Below, piece by piece: positions 16,701-24,264 of a stretch of DNA of 31,091 nt (positions within the stretch are counted from its first letter, which is position 1; each line of letters starts with the position of its first letter). The notes under the pieces were generated by a model, which was given only the letters and a program-made list of their open reading frames with translations, was not told the origin of the DNA and did no database searches. The DNA is taken from contig DAIQMR010000026.1 of NCBI GenBank assembly GCA_036788835.1, positions 1 to 31,091 on the forward strand. Reading direction: 5' to 3'. Made by a program: the position numbers and the translations under genes. The stretch comes from JALCSJ01 sp036788835. Its GTDB lineage: Bacteria; Bacillota; Negativicutes; Acidaminococcales; Acidaminococcaceae.

Positions 16701-18070
16701 ATGAAAGTCCCGCAACCGCTGGAGCAGGCTTCATTAAGTTCCATGCGGGTAAGGACACCATTTTCCACGAAAACAGCCTTCATGTCCTGACCGCCGATAT
16801 CCAGAATGAAAGAAACAGCCGGGTTGATTTTTTTGGCAGCCAAATAGTGGGCGATGGTTTCGATAATACCATTGTCCAAATTAAAAGCAGCTTTAATCAA
16901 ATCTTCACCATAACCCGTAGAGCAACTGCTATGGATGATGGGATGAGCCCCTACTGCCATGCAATCTGCATAAAGTTTCTCCATGCCCGCATGAACAGCG
17001 GCAATGGGATTGCCGTCATTGGGAGCATAGTAATTGAAAATAATATTTTCTTCGGGATCAATGGCCAGTAGCTTTGTTGTGGTTGAACCAGAATCGATGC
17101 CTACGTAAATATCTTTAGTATCTTTGGTCAAAGGTTTAGTACCGATAAAATCAGATTCCTTTGCCTTTTTCCAAAGGTCATATTCTTCTTGGGATTTGAA
17201 AATAGCCGGCAGAATCTCTTCTACCCGAATATTGGGTACATTGGGTTCTTGCAGTGTTGCCAGAATTTTATCCAAAGGCATAGCACTTTGCTCAGAGGCC
17301 ATGAGCGCCGTGCCCCAGGCTGGAATCAGGTTGCCTTTGTCAGGCACAACAAAATTCACGTATTGCATATTTAAATAATCCATTAAAGCTTTTCTCAGGG
17401 CCGGCATGAAAGTCAACGGACCACCGCAGAGGATGACTTTGGGCTCAATGGTACAGCCATGACTTAAAGTGGAAATAGTTTGTACAGCTACTGCATGGAA
17501 AATAGAGGCAGCAATATCGTTCTTGCTGACATTTTTAGCTAATAAGTTTTGAATATCGGTTTTACAGAACACCCCGCAACGTGAAGCTATAGAATATGTA
17601 TGGGTAGACTTCTCAGCCAAACCATTCATTTCTTCAATAGGCACGTCAAGGAGCAGTGCCATCTGATCGATGAAAGCTCCGGTGCCGCCGGCACAGTTGC
17701 CATTCATGCGGAGGTCGGCAGTACCGTCCTTATGCAGATAAACTACCTTGGCATCTTCGCCGCCGATATCTATCATAGTGCAGGCTTGGGGATATTTTTT
17801 GCGGACAAAAGTGGCAGCAGAAATGACCTCCTGAGTAAAGTGGAGGTTGTACTTCTCGGCAATGCCCATACCCACAGAACCGGTAACATTGAGCTTCAGA
17901 CCACTGGCTCCTACCTGTGATCGCAGAGCATTAAAAAACTCAAAAATAACAGACATGATATTAGCTTGATGTCTTTTGTACCGAGAAAATATTAAGTTAT
18001 TGTTTTGGTCGAGAACTACCATCTTAGCAGTTGTGGAACCAATGTCTAGCCCTACATTAAATGTACTCAT
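13790..18070 (-). CDS. Giant acyl-CoA dehydratase activase-related protein, 1426 residues
   Basis: Two tandem BadF/BadG/HgdC-type ASKHA ATPase modules occupy about 1-265 and 320-590. Each starts with a phosphate-binding loop (GLDIGSTTAK, GIDSGSTTTK) and carries the cysteine pair that in HgdC holds the [4Fe-4S] cluster at the dimer interface: C126/C165 and C449/C488, both 39 residues apart. Next comes a cysteine-rich segment (CKGCENNCYISKY near 615) and a DUF2229-like region (IGIPRCLNMYENYPF). The last 700 residues resemble the HgdB-type dehydratase subunit (AGRPYHTDPLVQHK, FGCGPDAFL, TQTGGQCRASNY, PFGCIANH). In the family, ATP-driven activases push a low-potential electron into a 2-hydroxyacyl-CoA dehydratase. 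The substrate here is unknown. It is monocistronic with TAGGAG upstream, and no hgdAB genes are nearby. Confidence 0.88.
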   Translation of the reverse strand: MSTFNVGLDIGSTTAKMVVLDQNNNLIFSRYKRHQANIMSVIFEFFNALRSQVGASGLKLNVTGSVGMGIAEKYNLHFTQEVISAATFVRKKYPQACTMIDIGGEDAKVVYLHKDGTADLRMNGNCAGGTGAFIDQMALLLDVPIEEMNGLAEKSTHTYSIASRCGVFCKTDIQNLLAKNVSKNDIAASIFHAVAVQTISTLSHGCTIEPKVILCGGPLTFMPALRKALMDYLNMQYVNFVVPDKGNLIPAWGTALMASEQSAMPLDKILATLQEPNVPNIRVEEILPAIFKSQEEYDLWKKAKESDFIGTKPLTKDTKDIYVGIDSGSTTTKLLAIDPEENIIFNYYAPNDGNPIAAVHAGMEKLYADCMAVGAHPIIHSSCSTGYGEDLIKAAFNLDNGIIETIAHYLAAKKINPAVSFILDIGGQDMKAVFVENGVLTRMELNEACSSGCGTFIETFAKSLNYSVEDFAQAACLAKQPCDLGTRCTVFMNSKVKQVLREGVTMGDIAAGLCYSVVKNCLYKVLKLKKTKELGDQIVLQGGTMKNDAVVRAFEQLIGVTVHRSNISEMMGAYGCALYAKEAGVQGSDTLEELISVSTYTSEQIRCKGCENNCYISKYLFNNGNFYFSGNKCEKFFTNRGEKVEPGENIYDYKYDLLFNRKINEDAERTIGIPRCLNMYENYPFWHALFTFCGLKVCLSDPSEFGAYENAIHNIMSDNICFPAKLVHSHIDNLVKKKVNRIFMPYVVYEQQDDSRQVNSYNCPIVSGYSDVIKSVTTTDIPIDSPAINFKDEKMLTKQLRKYLDYIGIDIMTARGSVKAALKAQQDYEETIKAKAEEILTKSRKDNKLTVLLAGRPYHTDPLVQHKLANLISSMGINVISEDLVRFDSSIDIGDSYLVKQWAYINRILKAADWVARQDKTINFMEMTSFGCGPDAFLLDEVKGILQRHGKALTILKIDDVNSIGSLKLRVRSVVESLKYNNGHADKLEPFEGTRKFDEGCKDYTILSPYFTPFISPLIPSVFKILHYNLVTLPSSDGVSADLGLKYANNEVCYPATLVVGDFVKALSSGKYDLKHTAVAITQTGGQCRASNYLSLIKRALVDAGYKDVPIVSLALAKTLQEEQPGFKINWWKIGRITVVTMLYSDALSKLYHATAVRETRKGIAIELKNKYLDLAKPIIEANKPSGLFKLLKEAVKEFSAAAKPNVRLPQVGIVGEIYLKFNSFAHKNISGWMMEHGIEVIPPTLANFFLQNFVNRLTNKKMFLEKDNIPSLLLDFVYTWITKQTIKIDKICEQFAYYIPSDDIFEEAKNGREVVNMAAQFGEGWLLPAEIVTFAKSGINNVISLQPFGCIANHIVSKGIEKKIKTLYPQMNMLSLDFDSGVSEVNIANRLLLFLDNIQLSTGTKTRKPSLMEQQQKAWSEDIML

Positions 18071-18096
18071 AGTTAGCTCCTATTCTAGCAACCTAT

Positions 18097-18105
18097 ATTA
18101 TAGCA
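18097..18105 (-). promoter_or_regulatory. Extended -10 promoter of the activase gene
   Basis: On the minus strand, TGCTATAAT (18097-18105). No clear -35. The adjoining 18106-18188 contains no gene and separates this divergent promoter from the flippase promoter. Confidence 0.6.
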
Positions 18106-18188
18106 CATTTTTAGCTTTTAGCTACTGGTTTCGTGGGATTTAAGGCAGGGATAAAACCTAGCTGAAAGATGTTTCTGTGATACCCTTT

Positions 18189-18217
18189 TTGTACAATTTG
18201 TGCTAAAATAATATGAT
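18189..18217 (+). promoter_or_regulatory. Promoter of the flippase gene
   Basis: TTGTAC (18189-18194) and TATGAT (18212-18217) with a 17-bp spacer, 23 bp before the start codon. Confidence 0.6.
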
Positions 18218-18240
18218 AACTTAAATAAAGGCGGATAAGC

Positions 18241-19863
18241 ATGGAAGAAGTAACTTCTACAAAGACAAAAAACCATCAATTTCTCAAGGGAACCATGATT
18301 CTGACTATTTCTAGCATAGTTGTGAAGGTCATTGGGGCCCTTAATTGGATAATTCTCTCCCGGGTAATGGGAGGCGAAGGTATCGGTCTTTATCAAATGG
18401 GGTTTCCCATTTATTTAATGGCTATTACCGTATCTTCGGCTGGCATCCCCGTGGCTATTTCTATTATTACAGCAGAAAAAATCGCCAAGGAGGACTATCT
18501 AGGGGCTCAAAGGGTATTCCACGTGTCTTGGCGACTGCTTTTCTGTACCGGGTTGTTCTTCTCCCTTTGTCTCTTGTTTGGGGCTAAATGGCTGGTAGAA
18601 TACCACTGGATTCGTGATCCCAGGGCCTATTATTCCATCATTGCTTTGGCCCCGGCAGTATTTTTCGTAACGTTTTTGGCCAGTTTTCGTGGGTATTTTC
18701 AAGGTTGGCAGATCATGACGCCCACGGCCTGTTCAGAAATAACGGAGCAGTCCGTCCGGGTTGTGACCATGATAGTTTTTGCCTACATGTTTCTGCCTTA
18801 CGGCCTGACCTATGCGGCGGCAGGCGCTAGCATGGGAGCCGGAGCAGGGGCTTTCTGTGGGCTTATGGTTTTGTGCGTGTTCTATAGAAAGCTGAAAAAA
18901 CGTTTTCACCTGGAAAGTCTGAAACAAAATGCTAACGCGGTAATTGAACCGGCCTGGGACATTATTAAAAGGCTGATAGCGTTGGCCTTGCCTGTGTCCA
19001 TGTCCAGCTTAATGCTGCCCATTGTATCTAATCTAGACCTTTTAATTGTTCCTGCCAGACTGGAAGTGGCAGGCTTTAGTGTGTCACAGGCAACCACCTT
19101 GTTCGGCTATCTAACAGGAATGGCGGTGCCCTTGGTGAACTTGTCTACCATATTAACGGCAGCCCTGGCCATCAGCCTGGTGCCGGCTATCAGCGAATCC
19201 CGGACCCTTAATGATTTGGTCGGAATTAAAGAAAGAACTAAAACTGCTTTTCGGGTGGCATCTATTATAACGATTCCTTGCAGCGTGGGACTTTTCGTTC
19301 TGGGGGAAAAAGTTGCTGGTATGATTTATAACGCACCGGGAGCTGCACCTGCCATCCAGACTATGAGCATAGGTATTTTCCTTTTGGGTATTCATCAGGT
19401 AAGTACAGGCATCCTGCAAGGTCTGGGCAGAACTACTATTCCTGTTTTCAATATGATTATCGCCGGGGCCTGCAAAGTATTTCTCAACTGGAATTTGACA
19501 GCCGTACCTACCCTTGGTATCAAGGGCTCAGCTTGGGCTACGGTGGCGGATTTCGGTGTAGCGGCAATTTTGAATCTTTTCTTCATATATAAATATACGG
19601 AGTTTTCTCTGCCCATTAAGGGATTGGTGAAAGCTGTTATTGCCGCCATAGCTATGGGAGCTGTAGTAAAGGGCTTCTTAAGCATTACTCCTACCTGGGG
19701 GGCATGGAATATTCTGGGAGGCATGATTCTGGCCGTGCCGTCGTACTGTGTTGTGCTATTAGGTTTAGGGGGTATTTCTCAGGAAGATTTGCAGGAAATA
19801 CCTTTAGTGGGTAAAAAATTGCTGGCAATAGGCAGCAAGGTTGGTTTCTTCAAAAAGCAGTAA
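18241..19863 (+). CDS. SpoVB/MurJ-type polysaccharide flippase (MOP superfamily)
   Basis: The 540-residue integral membrane protein has about 14 hydrophobic helices. The start is typical of the SpoVB/Wzx-like branch: a basic N-terminus, FLKGTMILTISSIVVKVIGAL, then SRVMGGEGIGLYQMGFPIYLMA. The pattern AGIPVAISIITAEKIAK and the helix containing ASFRGYFQGWQIMTPTA are also characteristic. These proteins move lipid-linked precursors of peptidoglycan or other wall polymers across the membrane. Despite the SpoVB name, presence does not imply sporulation, because non-sporulating relatives carry it too. AAAGGCGG lies 6 nt before the ATG. An M23 wall peptidase follows 88 bp downstream on the same strand, consistent with an envelope role. 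Confidence 0.9.
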   Translation: MEEVTSTKTKNHQFLKGTMILTISSIVVKVIGALNWIILSRVMGGEGIGLYQMGFPIYLMAITVSSAGIPVAISIITAEKIAKEDYLGAQRVFHVSWRLLFCTGLFFSLCLLFGAKWLVEYHWIRDPRAYYSIIALAPAVFFVTFLASFRGYFQGWQIMTPTACSEITEQSVRVVTMIVFAYMFLPYGLTYAAAGASMGAGAGAFCGLMVLCVFYRKLKKRFHLESLKQNANAVIEPAWDIIKRLIALALPVSMSSLMLPIVSNLDLLIVPARLEVAGFSVSQATTLFGYLTGMAVPLVNLSTILTAALAISLVPAISESRTLNDLVGIKERTKTAFRVASIITIPCSVGLFVLGEKVAGMIYNAPGAAPAIQTMSIGIFLLGIHQVSTGILQGLGRTTIPVFNMIIAGACKVFLNWNLTAVPTLGIKGSAWATVADFGVAAILNLFFIYKYTEFSLPIKGLVKAVIAAIAMGAVVKGFLSITPTWGAWNILGGMILAVPSYCVVLLGLGGISQEDLQEIPLVGKKLLAIGSKVGFFKKQ

Positions 19864-19906
19864 GAGTTTGTGAATTTTTTAGGGCAAAGATTGAATTTCC
19901 TCGGTA

Positions 19907-19925
19907 ACTGTGTAATAATCACAGT
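19907..19925 (+). repeat. Small inverted repeat upstream of the M23 gene
   Basis: ACTGTG (19907-19912) and CACAGT (19920-19925) flank TAATAAT. TTGAAT (19891-19896) lies upstream at a plausible -35 distance from the AT-rich centre, so this may be a -10 region inside an operator. Confidence 0.35.
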
Positions 19926-19951
19926 GATGCTTGACTGGAGGGTCAGAAATA

Positions 19952-20869
19952 ATGCTGGGAATTAGAAAACCAATATTAACTTCAAATGTTGCTTTTGTTT
20001 GGCCAAAAAAAGATGGTACCGTTAAAACTTTCCATTTAGCGAAAGTAATAGTAGTGGCATTGTGTGCTACTTCTGTTGTTAGCGTAATCGGACTGGTGGC
20101 TTGCGGCAACAAGTTGTATGATGCTTATCAGGAACAAATGGAATTGGATAATTACAGGGCACAATACGGTGTTTATACAGAAAAACTGCAAAAACTCATG
20201 GAAGATAATGAGAAAATGCAGAAGGAATTGGCTCAGGTGGCTGCTTTGGAAAATGCCGTCCGCACAAAACTGGCTAAAGAAGGGGAGCCTGTTGCCAGAG
20301 GGGAAATCGACAAAGAATCCCAACGTCTGGACAATGAAGGCAAAGGCAGCGGTAACAGTACTGCGGATAAACTAGATATTTTGGCAGTACAGGATGAAAT
20401 TATGACCAAGCGCATAGCCTATAAAAAAGAAAATTTATATAATATGTTAAATGAGCTATCCAATGTAGGAGATGGAACCTACGGCTGGCCCTTGGAGGGG
20501 GGAGAAATCAGTTCCTTCTACGGGTATCGGGCTGATCCCTTCGGCTCAGGCGGCGGAGATTTCCACCCTGGTTTAGATATTGCCCAGAGCTATGGGGCTC
20601 CTGTAAAGGCATCTTGTTCCGGAACGGTGGAAATGGCTGCCTGGAACGGTGGCTACGGACGCTATATACGCATTGCCCATGGCAATGGTATGGAAACAGC
20701 TTATGGCCATATGAGTGCGTTAGCAGTGGAGCCCGGACAAAAAGTTGCCAAGGGTCAGGTTATTGGGTTTGTAGGCAGCAGCGGAGCCAGCACAGGTCCG
20801 CATTTGCACTTTGAAGTCTTGAAGGGCGGCAGCACCGACAATCCTTTGGTCTATGTCAATCCACGATAA
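19952..20869 (+). CDS. M23-family (LytM-type) peptidoglycan endopeptidase, membrane-anchored
   Basis: The ATG at 19952 is chosen because TGGAGG lies 10 nt upstream; an upstream TTG at 19931 precedes that site. One transmembrane helix spans about 29-50 and ends in LVAC, which could pass for a lipobox but sits unusually deep. A coiled coil follows at about 55-110. The LytM zinc domain occupies about 178-305, with ligands H205 and D209 (FHPGLD) and the H284-x-H286 motif (PHLHFEV), plus H253 in YGHM. All catalytic residues are present, so it should cut peptide cross-links in peptidoglycan rather than act as a degenerate EnvC-type activator. The domain order is common in wall hydrolases of Bacillota. 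Confidence 0.93.
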   Translation: MLGIRKPILTSNVAFVWPKKDGTVKTFHLAKVIVVALCATSVVSVIGLVACGNKLYDAYQEQMELDNYRAQYGVYTEKLQKLMEDNEKMQKELAQVAALENAVRTKLAKEGEPVARGEIDKESQRLDNEGKGSGNSTADKLDILAVQDEIMTKRIAYKKENLYNMLNELSNVGDGTYGWPLEGGEISSFYGYRADPFGSGGGDFHPGLDIAQSYGAPVKASCSGTVEMAAWNGGYGRYIRIAHGNGMETAYGHMSALAVEPGQKVAKGQVIGFVGSSGASTGPHLHFEVLKGGSTDNPLVYVNPR

Positions 20870-20891
20870 AAACACAAAATGCTTAAGAGAA

Positions 20892-21006
20892 AAACAGCCT
20901 GCTGATCTTCTACGCTAGGACCTCGTCGCTATGCGGCTTAACGGCACTAAAGTGCCTACCGCTGTGCTCTACACGCCCCGCTTAGGAAGTATCAGTCAGG
21001 CTGTTT
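20892..21006. ncRNA. Large structured noncoding element or extended terminator
   Basis: The ends form an 18-bp stem (20892-20910 with 20986-21006) with two single-base bulges. The 75-nt interior is itself structured: GCGG (20933-20936) can pair with CCGC (20959-20962) around a GGCAC/GTGCC hairpin (20943-20956), and a small GTG/CAC hairpin follows at 20964-20974. T-rich sequence flanks both sides, so it could end both convergent genes. The interior is far larger than a terminator needs, suggesting a dispersed repeat or structured RNA. Confidence 0.5.
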
Positions 21007-21031
21007 CTTTGTTTTCAGCAGATTTGTTATC

Positions 21032-21412
21032 TTACATTTTCTTCCACAGACCGTGGAGATTGCAGTATTCGTAAGCTGCAATGAAGGTTTCGCCTTTAGA
21101 TAGGGCGAAAGTGGTTTCCGGTTTATCGCCGGGTTTAAAGGTATGTCTTTGCCCGCCAAAAGAAGTATGAATATAAACCCATTGAATATAATGCTTTTCT
21201 TCCATGGGATGGAGGGTGCTGCCAACTGTTACAGTAACAGAAGTGCCATCGATTTTAACTACAGGAACATGTTTCTCTTGAGCTGCATCAGTAGTGTTGG
21301 GAACCAGTTCGGTCATTTTTTCGCCGCAGCAAACCATAGGCACGCCGCTGTTATGGATCAAACCGGCAATATTACCACAATGCATACATTTAAAAAATTT
21401 AACTTCAGACAT
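21032..21412 (-). CDS. dfx: Desulfoferrodoxin (two-iron superoxide reductase)
   Basis: Superoxide reductase converts superoxide to hydrogen peroxide without releasing oxygen, the usual first defence of strict anaerobes. The N-terminal desulforedoxin domain (residues 1-37) has the iron-centre cysteines C9, C12, C28 and C29. The catalytic domain has the five expected ligands, H48, H68, H74, C117 and H120, with K47 of the EKH motif beside the site. The length of 126 residues is standard. The start at 21412 is chosen because GGGGAGG lies about 8 nt upstream and the desulforedoxin domain begins there; the longer upstream reading frame is not plausible. A 16-bp palindrome sits 18 bp before the start. 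Confidence 0.95.
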   Translation of the reverse strand: MSEVKFFKCMHCGNIAGLIHNSGVPMVCCGEKMTELVPNTTDAAQEKHVPVVKIDGTSVTVTVGSTLHPMEEKHYIQWVYIHTSFGGQRHTFKPGDKPETTFALSKGETFIAAYEYCNLHGLWKKM

Positions 21413-21429
21413 TTTTACGCCTCCCCTGT

Positions 21430-21445
21430 CTCCTAGTACTAGGAG
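21430..21445. promoter_or_regulatory. 16-bp perfect palindrome upstream of desulfoferrodoxin
   Basis: CTCCTAGTACTAGGAG is a perfect dyad in the leader of the desulfoferrodoxin gene. It has no loop, which favours a protein-binding site over an RNA hairpin. It does not match PerR or Fur boxes. Confidence 0.5.
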
Positions 21446-21532
21446 AACAAATTGTAGTTTATGTATACGGCACAAATTTTTCGCCGCAGAATCCCTCAAT
21501 GGATCCACATTAATTTTAACAAGAAAAACAGT

Positions 21533-21561
21533 TTGTGTAAAGGGAGAGCAAATAGTATAAT
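21533..21561 (+). promoter_or_regulatory. Promoter of the lipoprotein-MFS unit
   Basis: TTGTGT (21533-21538) and a perfect TATAAT (21556-21561) with a 17-bp spacer. Confidence 0.75.
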
Positions 21562-21609
21562 AAAACAGAAGAAAAAGTTGCTGTAAATAGTCAATTAAGG
21601 AGTAAAATA

Positions 21610-22512
21610 TTGCGAAAAAGCGGTAATTCAATATTAAATATTATTTTGGCGATTTGTTTTGGGGTTTTTTTGAGCATTTATTCCGGCTGTGCAGGGAAAA
21701 AACCTCAGGAACGGAACGGCAAAGCAACTATACAGTATATAACCAAAGACAATCGCATGGAAAGGGTGTTGTTTGACGAGGGCTTTTTGCGCTCTACGCC
21801 GGAAATAACTTCCGGGACCATTGTGGCCAATGTGTATAAAGGCAGTCAAGGCATGATGTACGGCAAACGATTTATTAATGGTATGTATTGGGCCAAAGTA
21901 ACTACCCGGGAGGGAATTACGGGATGGTATAGTGCAGGAGACAAGGAAGGTAAGCCCGCCAATACGGATCTTAGTACTTCCAGAAAAAATTATAAGGTGA
22001 CTTATCCGGTAATTGGTGGCATTGATCAGTCAGCCGCTGGTAAAATCAATAAAGAAATCACAGATTATTTGACAGTTTTTAAGTACGTGGCCGGACCGGT
22101 AGGCAATACGCTGCAATGCAGGGTTACCTATAACAAGGATAATCTGCTCAGCATTGTGTTTACAGCCAGTGCGATACGAGGCAGAGCCTATAAAGTTGCA
22201 GATGTTAATAACATAGGGTTCTGGTCAAATGTTAATAAGTTCTGTTTTATCCCAGATCTCTATAGTGATGCGGATAAAGTTAATTTAGTGGCACCTTTGA
22301 CAGATTTGCAGTATGCCATGGTTTTTTCCTTGGTAACAGGACAGCGTCTTTCAGAAGAAGTTTTTCTGGAAAAGAAACAGGAAGATAGACCTGCGGATTG
22401 TTTTTACATTGAACAAGGCAAGAAGCTCTGGGCCTATGTTGATAGCAAGAAGCAGCCTGAACAGGGACGAAAACTTATAAATTTAAGCAGTTTGGTGACA
22501 AAAGATTATTGA
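21610..22512 (+). CDS. Putative lipoprotein with SH3-like domain
   Basis: Translation most likely starts at TTG 21610, with AAGGAG 7 nt upstream; no ATG fits. A signal peptide (about 1-26) ends at YSGC, making C27 a plausible lipidation site, although Tyr at -3 is not ideal. Residues about 65-112 look like a bacterial SH3 domain (GTIVANVYKGSQ to GITGWYSAG). The C-terminal part (about 125-290) begins KVTYPVIGGIDQSAAGKINKEI, a layout like DUF3298/DUF4163-type extracytoplasmic domains. The function is unknown; wall or ligand binding at the cell surface is inferred. The MFS gene follows after 16 bp, indicating an operon. Confidence 0.82.
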   Translation: MRKSGNSILNIILAICFGVFLSIYSGCAGKKPQERNGKATIQYITKDNRMERVLFDEGFLRSTPEITSGTIVANVYKGSQGMMYGKRFINGMYWAKVTTREGITGWYSAGDKEGKPANTDLSTSRKNYKVTYPVIGGIDQSAAGKINKEITDYLTVFKYVAGPVGNTLQCRVTYNKDNLLSIVFTASAIRGRAYKVADVNNIGFWSNVNKFCFIPDLYSDADKVNLVAPLTDLQYAMVFSLVTGQRLSEEVFLEKKQEDRPADCFYIEQGKKLWAYVDSKKQPEQGRKLINLSSLVTKDY

Positions 22513-22528
22513 TAATGGGAGATATTCA

Positions 22529-23737
22529 ATGGAACAGAGCGTGCAGTGGAAGAGAACCATGGGGATTTTATTGGTCTGTGTATTCTTAGTAGAAGCAACC
22601 TATGCCATGGTAGTTCCTTTCTTACCACTTTTTTTAGTGCAGGAGATGGGTTTACAGGCAGATAATGCTAAATTGTGGTCAGGGTTGATTATTGCTGTGA
22701 CCTTTATTTTGGCAGGCATTATGGGACCCTACTGGGGTGCTAGAGGTGATGTCACCGGTCAGAAGAAAAATGTTTTGCGGGCCGGAGTAGGTTTAACACT
22801 TTGCTATTTTTCTTGTGCTTTCGTCCAAACGCCTTTTCAACTTTTTATGGTAAGGGCGGCTATGGGCATTGTCAGCGGTTTTATCCCGGCTTGTATTGCC
22901 ATTTCTTCCAACAGTTTGCCGGAAGAAAAAGTCGGCTGGGGCATGGGCATCATTATGGCGGCAGATGGCAGCGGCAGTATTACCGGACCGTTGTTGGGCG
23001 GCTTTCTCAGTCAGCTGCTGGGCATGAGAATGTCCTTTGCTATTTCCTCTCTTTTTATGGGCTTGTCTACCGTGGCCATCATGACAATGGTTCATGAAAA
23101 ACTGCCGGCGCGCAAACCAGGTGCTGCCGGCAGTGTCAGTCCCATTTCTTTGTTTAAAGGACTGGGGAGCATGATGCACAATAAGACTGTTATGTATGTA
23201 TTAATAATCTACGCCATTGTCCGGGCTTGTTTTATGGTGGTGCAGCCACTTTTATCTCTTTATGTTAACGACGTTTTACAGGGAGATCCTTCCGTAGTAA
23301 CAATTTCTGGTTTCATTCTTTCCTTAGCAGGACTGGCCGGTATCATTGCCGCTCCTTTTTGGGGCAAAAAAGGCCAGACCTATGGTTATATGAAAGTATT
23401 ACTTGTAGTCTTGTGCAGTTCCGGACTCATTAATTTGTTCCAGGTTGGCGTTAAAAATATTTGGCTTTTTGCCGTTGTCTATTTTATCTACGGCTTGTTT
23501 GTGGCAGGAGCCGCTCCCAATATCTTTTCCTTTCTGGTTCAGGCTACAGCTAAAGATGAAAGGGGCAAAGCCTTTGGTCTTAGTACTGCAGCCAGCCAGC
23601 TGGGTGCTGCGGTTGGCCCGGTAGTGGGCGGCGTGTTAGGCACATTTCTCAGCTTAGGCTCGACCATGGGTATCACAGGTTGCGTACTCCTTCTGACAGG
23701 ACTTCATGTGTACGAAACGAAAATAAAAAAAGCCTAG
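22529..23737 (+). CDS. MFS transporter (DHA1-like drug/solute exporter)
   Basis: The protein has 402 residues and about 12 transmembrane helices. The first helix (GILLVCVFLVEATYAMVVPFLPLFLV) is followed by a loop with the major-facilitator signature GPYWGARGDVTGQKK, the motif A region between helices 2 and 3. A motif C-like stretch GSITGPLLGGFLS occurs in helix 5. The second half repeats the fold (APFWGKKGQTYG). This matches MdtG/YfmO-type exporters of the DHA1 group. The substrate is not readable. GGGAGA lies 9 nt before the ATG. The gene is second in the unit with the SH3-like lipoprotein, which may act with it at the surface. Confidence 0.9.
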   Translation: MEQSVQWKRTMGILLVCVFLVEATYAMVVPFLPLFLVQEMGLQADNAKLWSGLIIAVTFILAGIMGPYWGARGDVTGQKKNVLRAGVGLTLCYFSCAFVQTPFQLFMVRAAMGIVSGFIPACIAISSNSLPEEKVGWGMGIIMAADGSGSITGPLLGGFLSQLLGMRMSFAISSLFMGLSTVAIMTMVHEKLPARKPGAAGSVSPISLFKGLGSMMHNKTVMYVLIIYAIVRACFMVVQPLLSLYVNDVLQGDPSVVTISGFILSLAGLAGIIAAPFWGKKGQTYGYMKVLLVVLCSSGLINLFQVGVKNIWLFAVVYFIYGLFVAGAAPNIFSFLVQATAKDERGKAFGLSTAASQLGAAVGPVVGGVLGTFLSLGSTMGITGCVLLLTGLHVYETKIKKA

Positions 23738-23743
23738 TATTTT

Positions 23744-23762
23744 AGACTCCTTTTCGGAGTTT
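23744..23762 (+). terminator. Weak hairpin after the MFS gene
   Basis: ACTCC (23746-23750) pairs with GGAGT (23756-23760), extended by one G-U and one A-U pair. Only three T residues follow, so some readthrough into ppiB is likely. Confidence 0.45.
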
Positions 23763-23793
23763 CAAAATAAAATTAAAACTTAAGGAGAAAAAA

Positions 23794-24264
23794 ATGAGCG
23801 AAAACAGAAGAATAAAAATGATTACCAGTATGGGAACCATTGTGGCAGAAATGTTTGAGGACAAAGCCCCGAAAACTACTGCCAATTTTATTGACCTTGT
23901 TAGTAAGGGCTTTTACAATGGGCTGATTTTTCACAGAGTTATTGATGGATTTATGATTCAGGGCGGTGACCCTACGGGGACGGGCTGTGGCGGACCAGGC
24001 TACGAAATTAATGATGAATTTGGAGAAGGCTTATCCCATGATGGACCGGGATATTTTTCTATGGCCAATGCCGGCCCCAACACAGGAGGCAGTCAGTTCT
24101 TTATTACTTTGGCAGCAACCCCTTGGCTGAACGGTCATCACGCTATTTTTGGTAAAGTAGTAGAAGGTATGGATGTAGTAAATCAAATTGGCAAAACTAA
24201 AACTGACGACAGCGATCGTCCCCTTCAAGATGTGGTTATAAAGAAAGTGAAAGTAGTGAAATAA
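23794..24264 (+). CDS. ppiB: Cyclophilin-type peptidyl-prolyl isomerase
   Basis: This 156-residue single-domain cyclophilin catalyses cis-trans isomerisation of prolyl bonds in folding proteins. There is no signal peptide, so it acts in the cytoplasm. The active-site motif FHRVIDGFMIQGGDP holds the catalytic Arg and the Phe/Met/Gln contacts (about residues 48-63). FSMANAGPNTGGSQFFIT and the substrate-pocket segment PWLNGHHAIFGKV follow in order. TTAAGGAG lies just upstream of the ATG. The stop codon directly abuts the start of the GIY-YIG gene, indicating translational coupling. Confidence 0.95.
   Translation: MSENRRIKMITSMGTIVAEMFEDKAPKTTANFIDLVSKGFYNGLIFHRVIDGFMIQGGDPTGTGCGGPGYEINDEFGEGLSHDGPGYFSMANAGPNTGGSQFFITLAATPWLNGHHAIFGKVVEGMDVVNQIGKTKTDDSDRPLQDVVIKKVKVVK

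Noticed and set aside
18241..19863. SpoVB homologue as evidence of sporulation
   Set aside because: Non-sporulating Bacillota carry this flippase family, and no other sporulation gene is in the window.
19998..20104. M23 protein as a lipoprotein through LVAC at 48-51
   Set aside because: The putative lipobox follows a 50-residue lead with several charged residues; a plain membrane anchor is more likely, though not excluded.
21413..21631. N-terminal extension of the desulfoferrodoxin frame
   Set aside because: The extra 73 residues lack a ribosome site, would overlap the divergent lipoprotein gene and its promoter, and do not belong to the family; the Shine-Dalgarno points to 21412.
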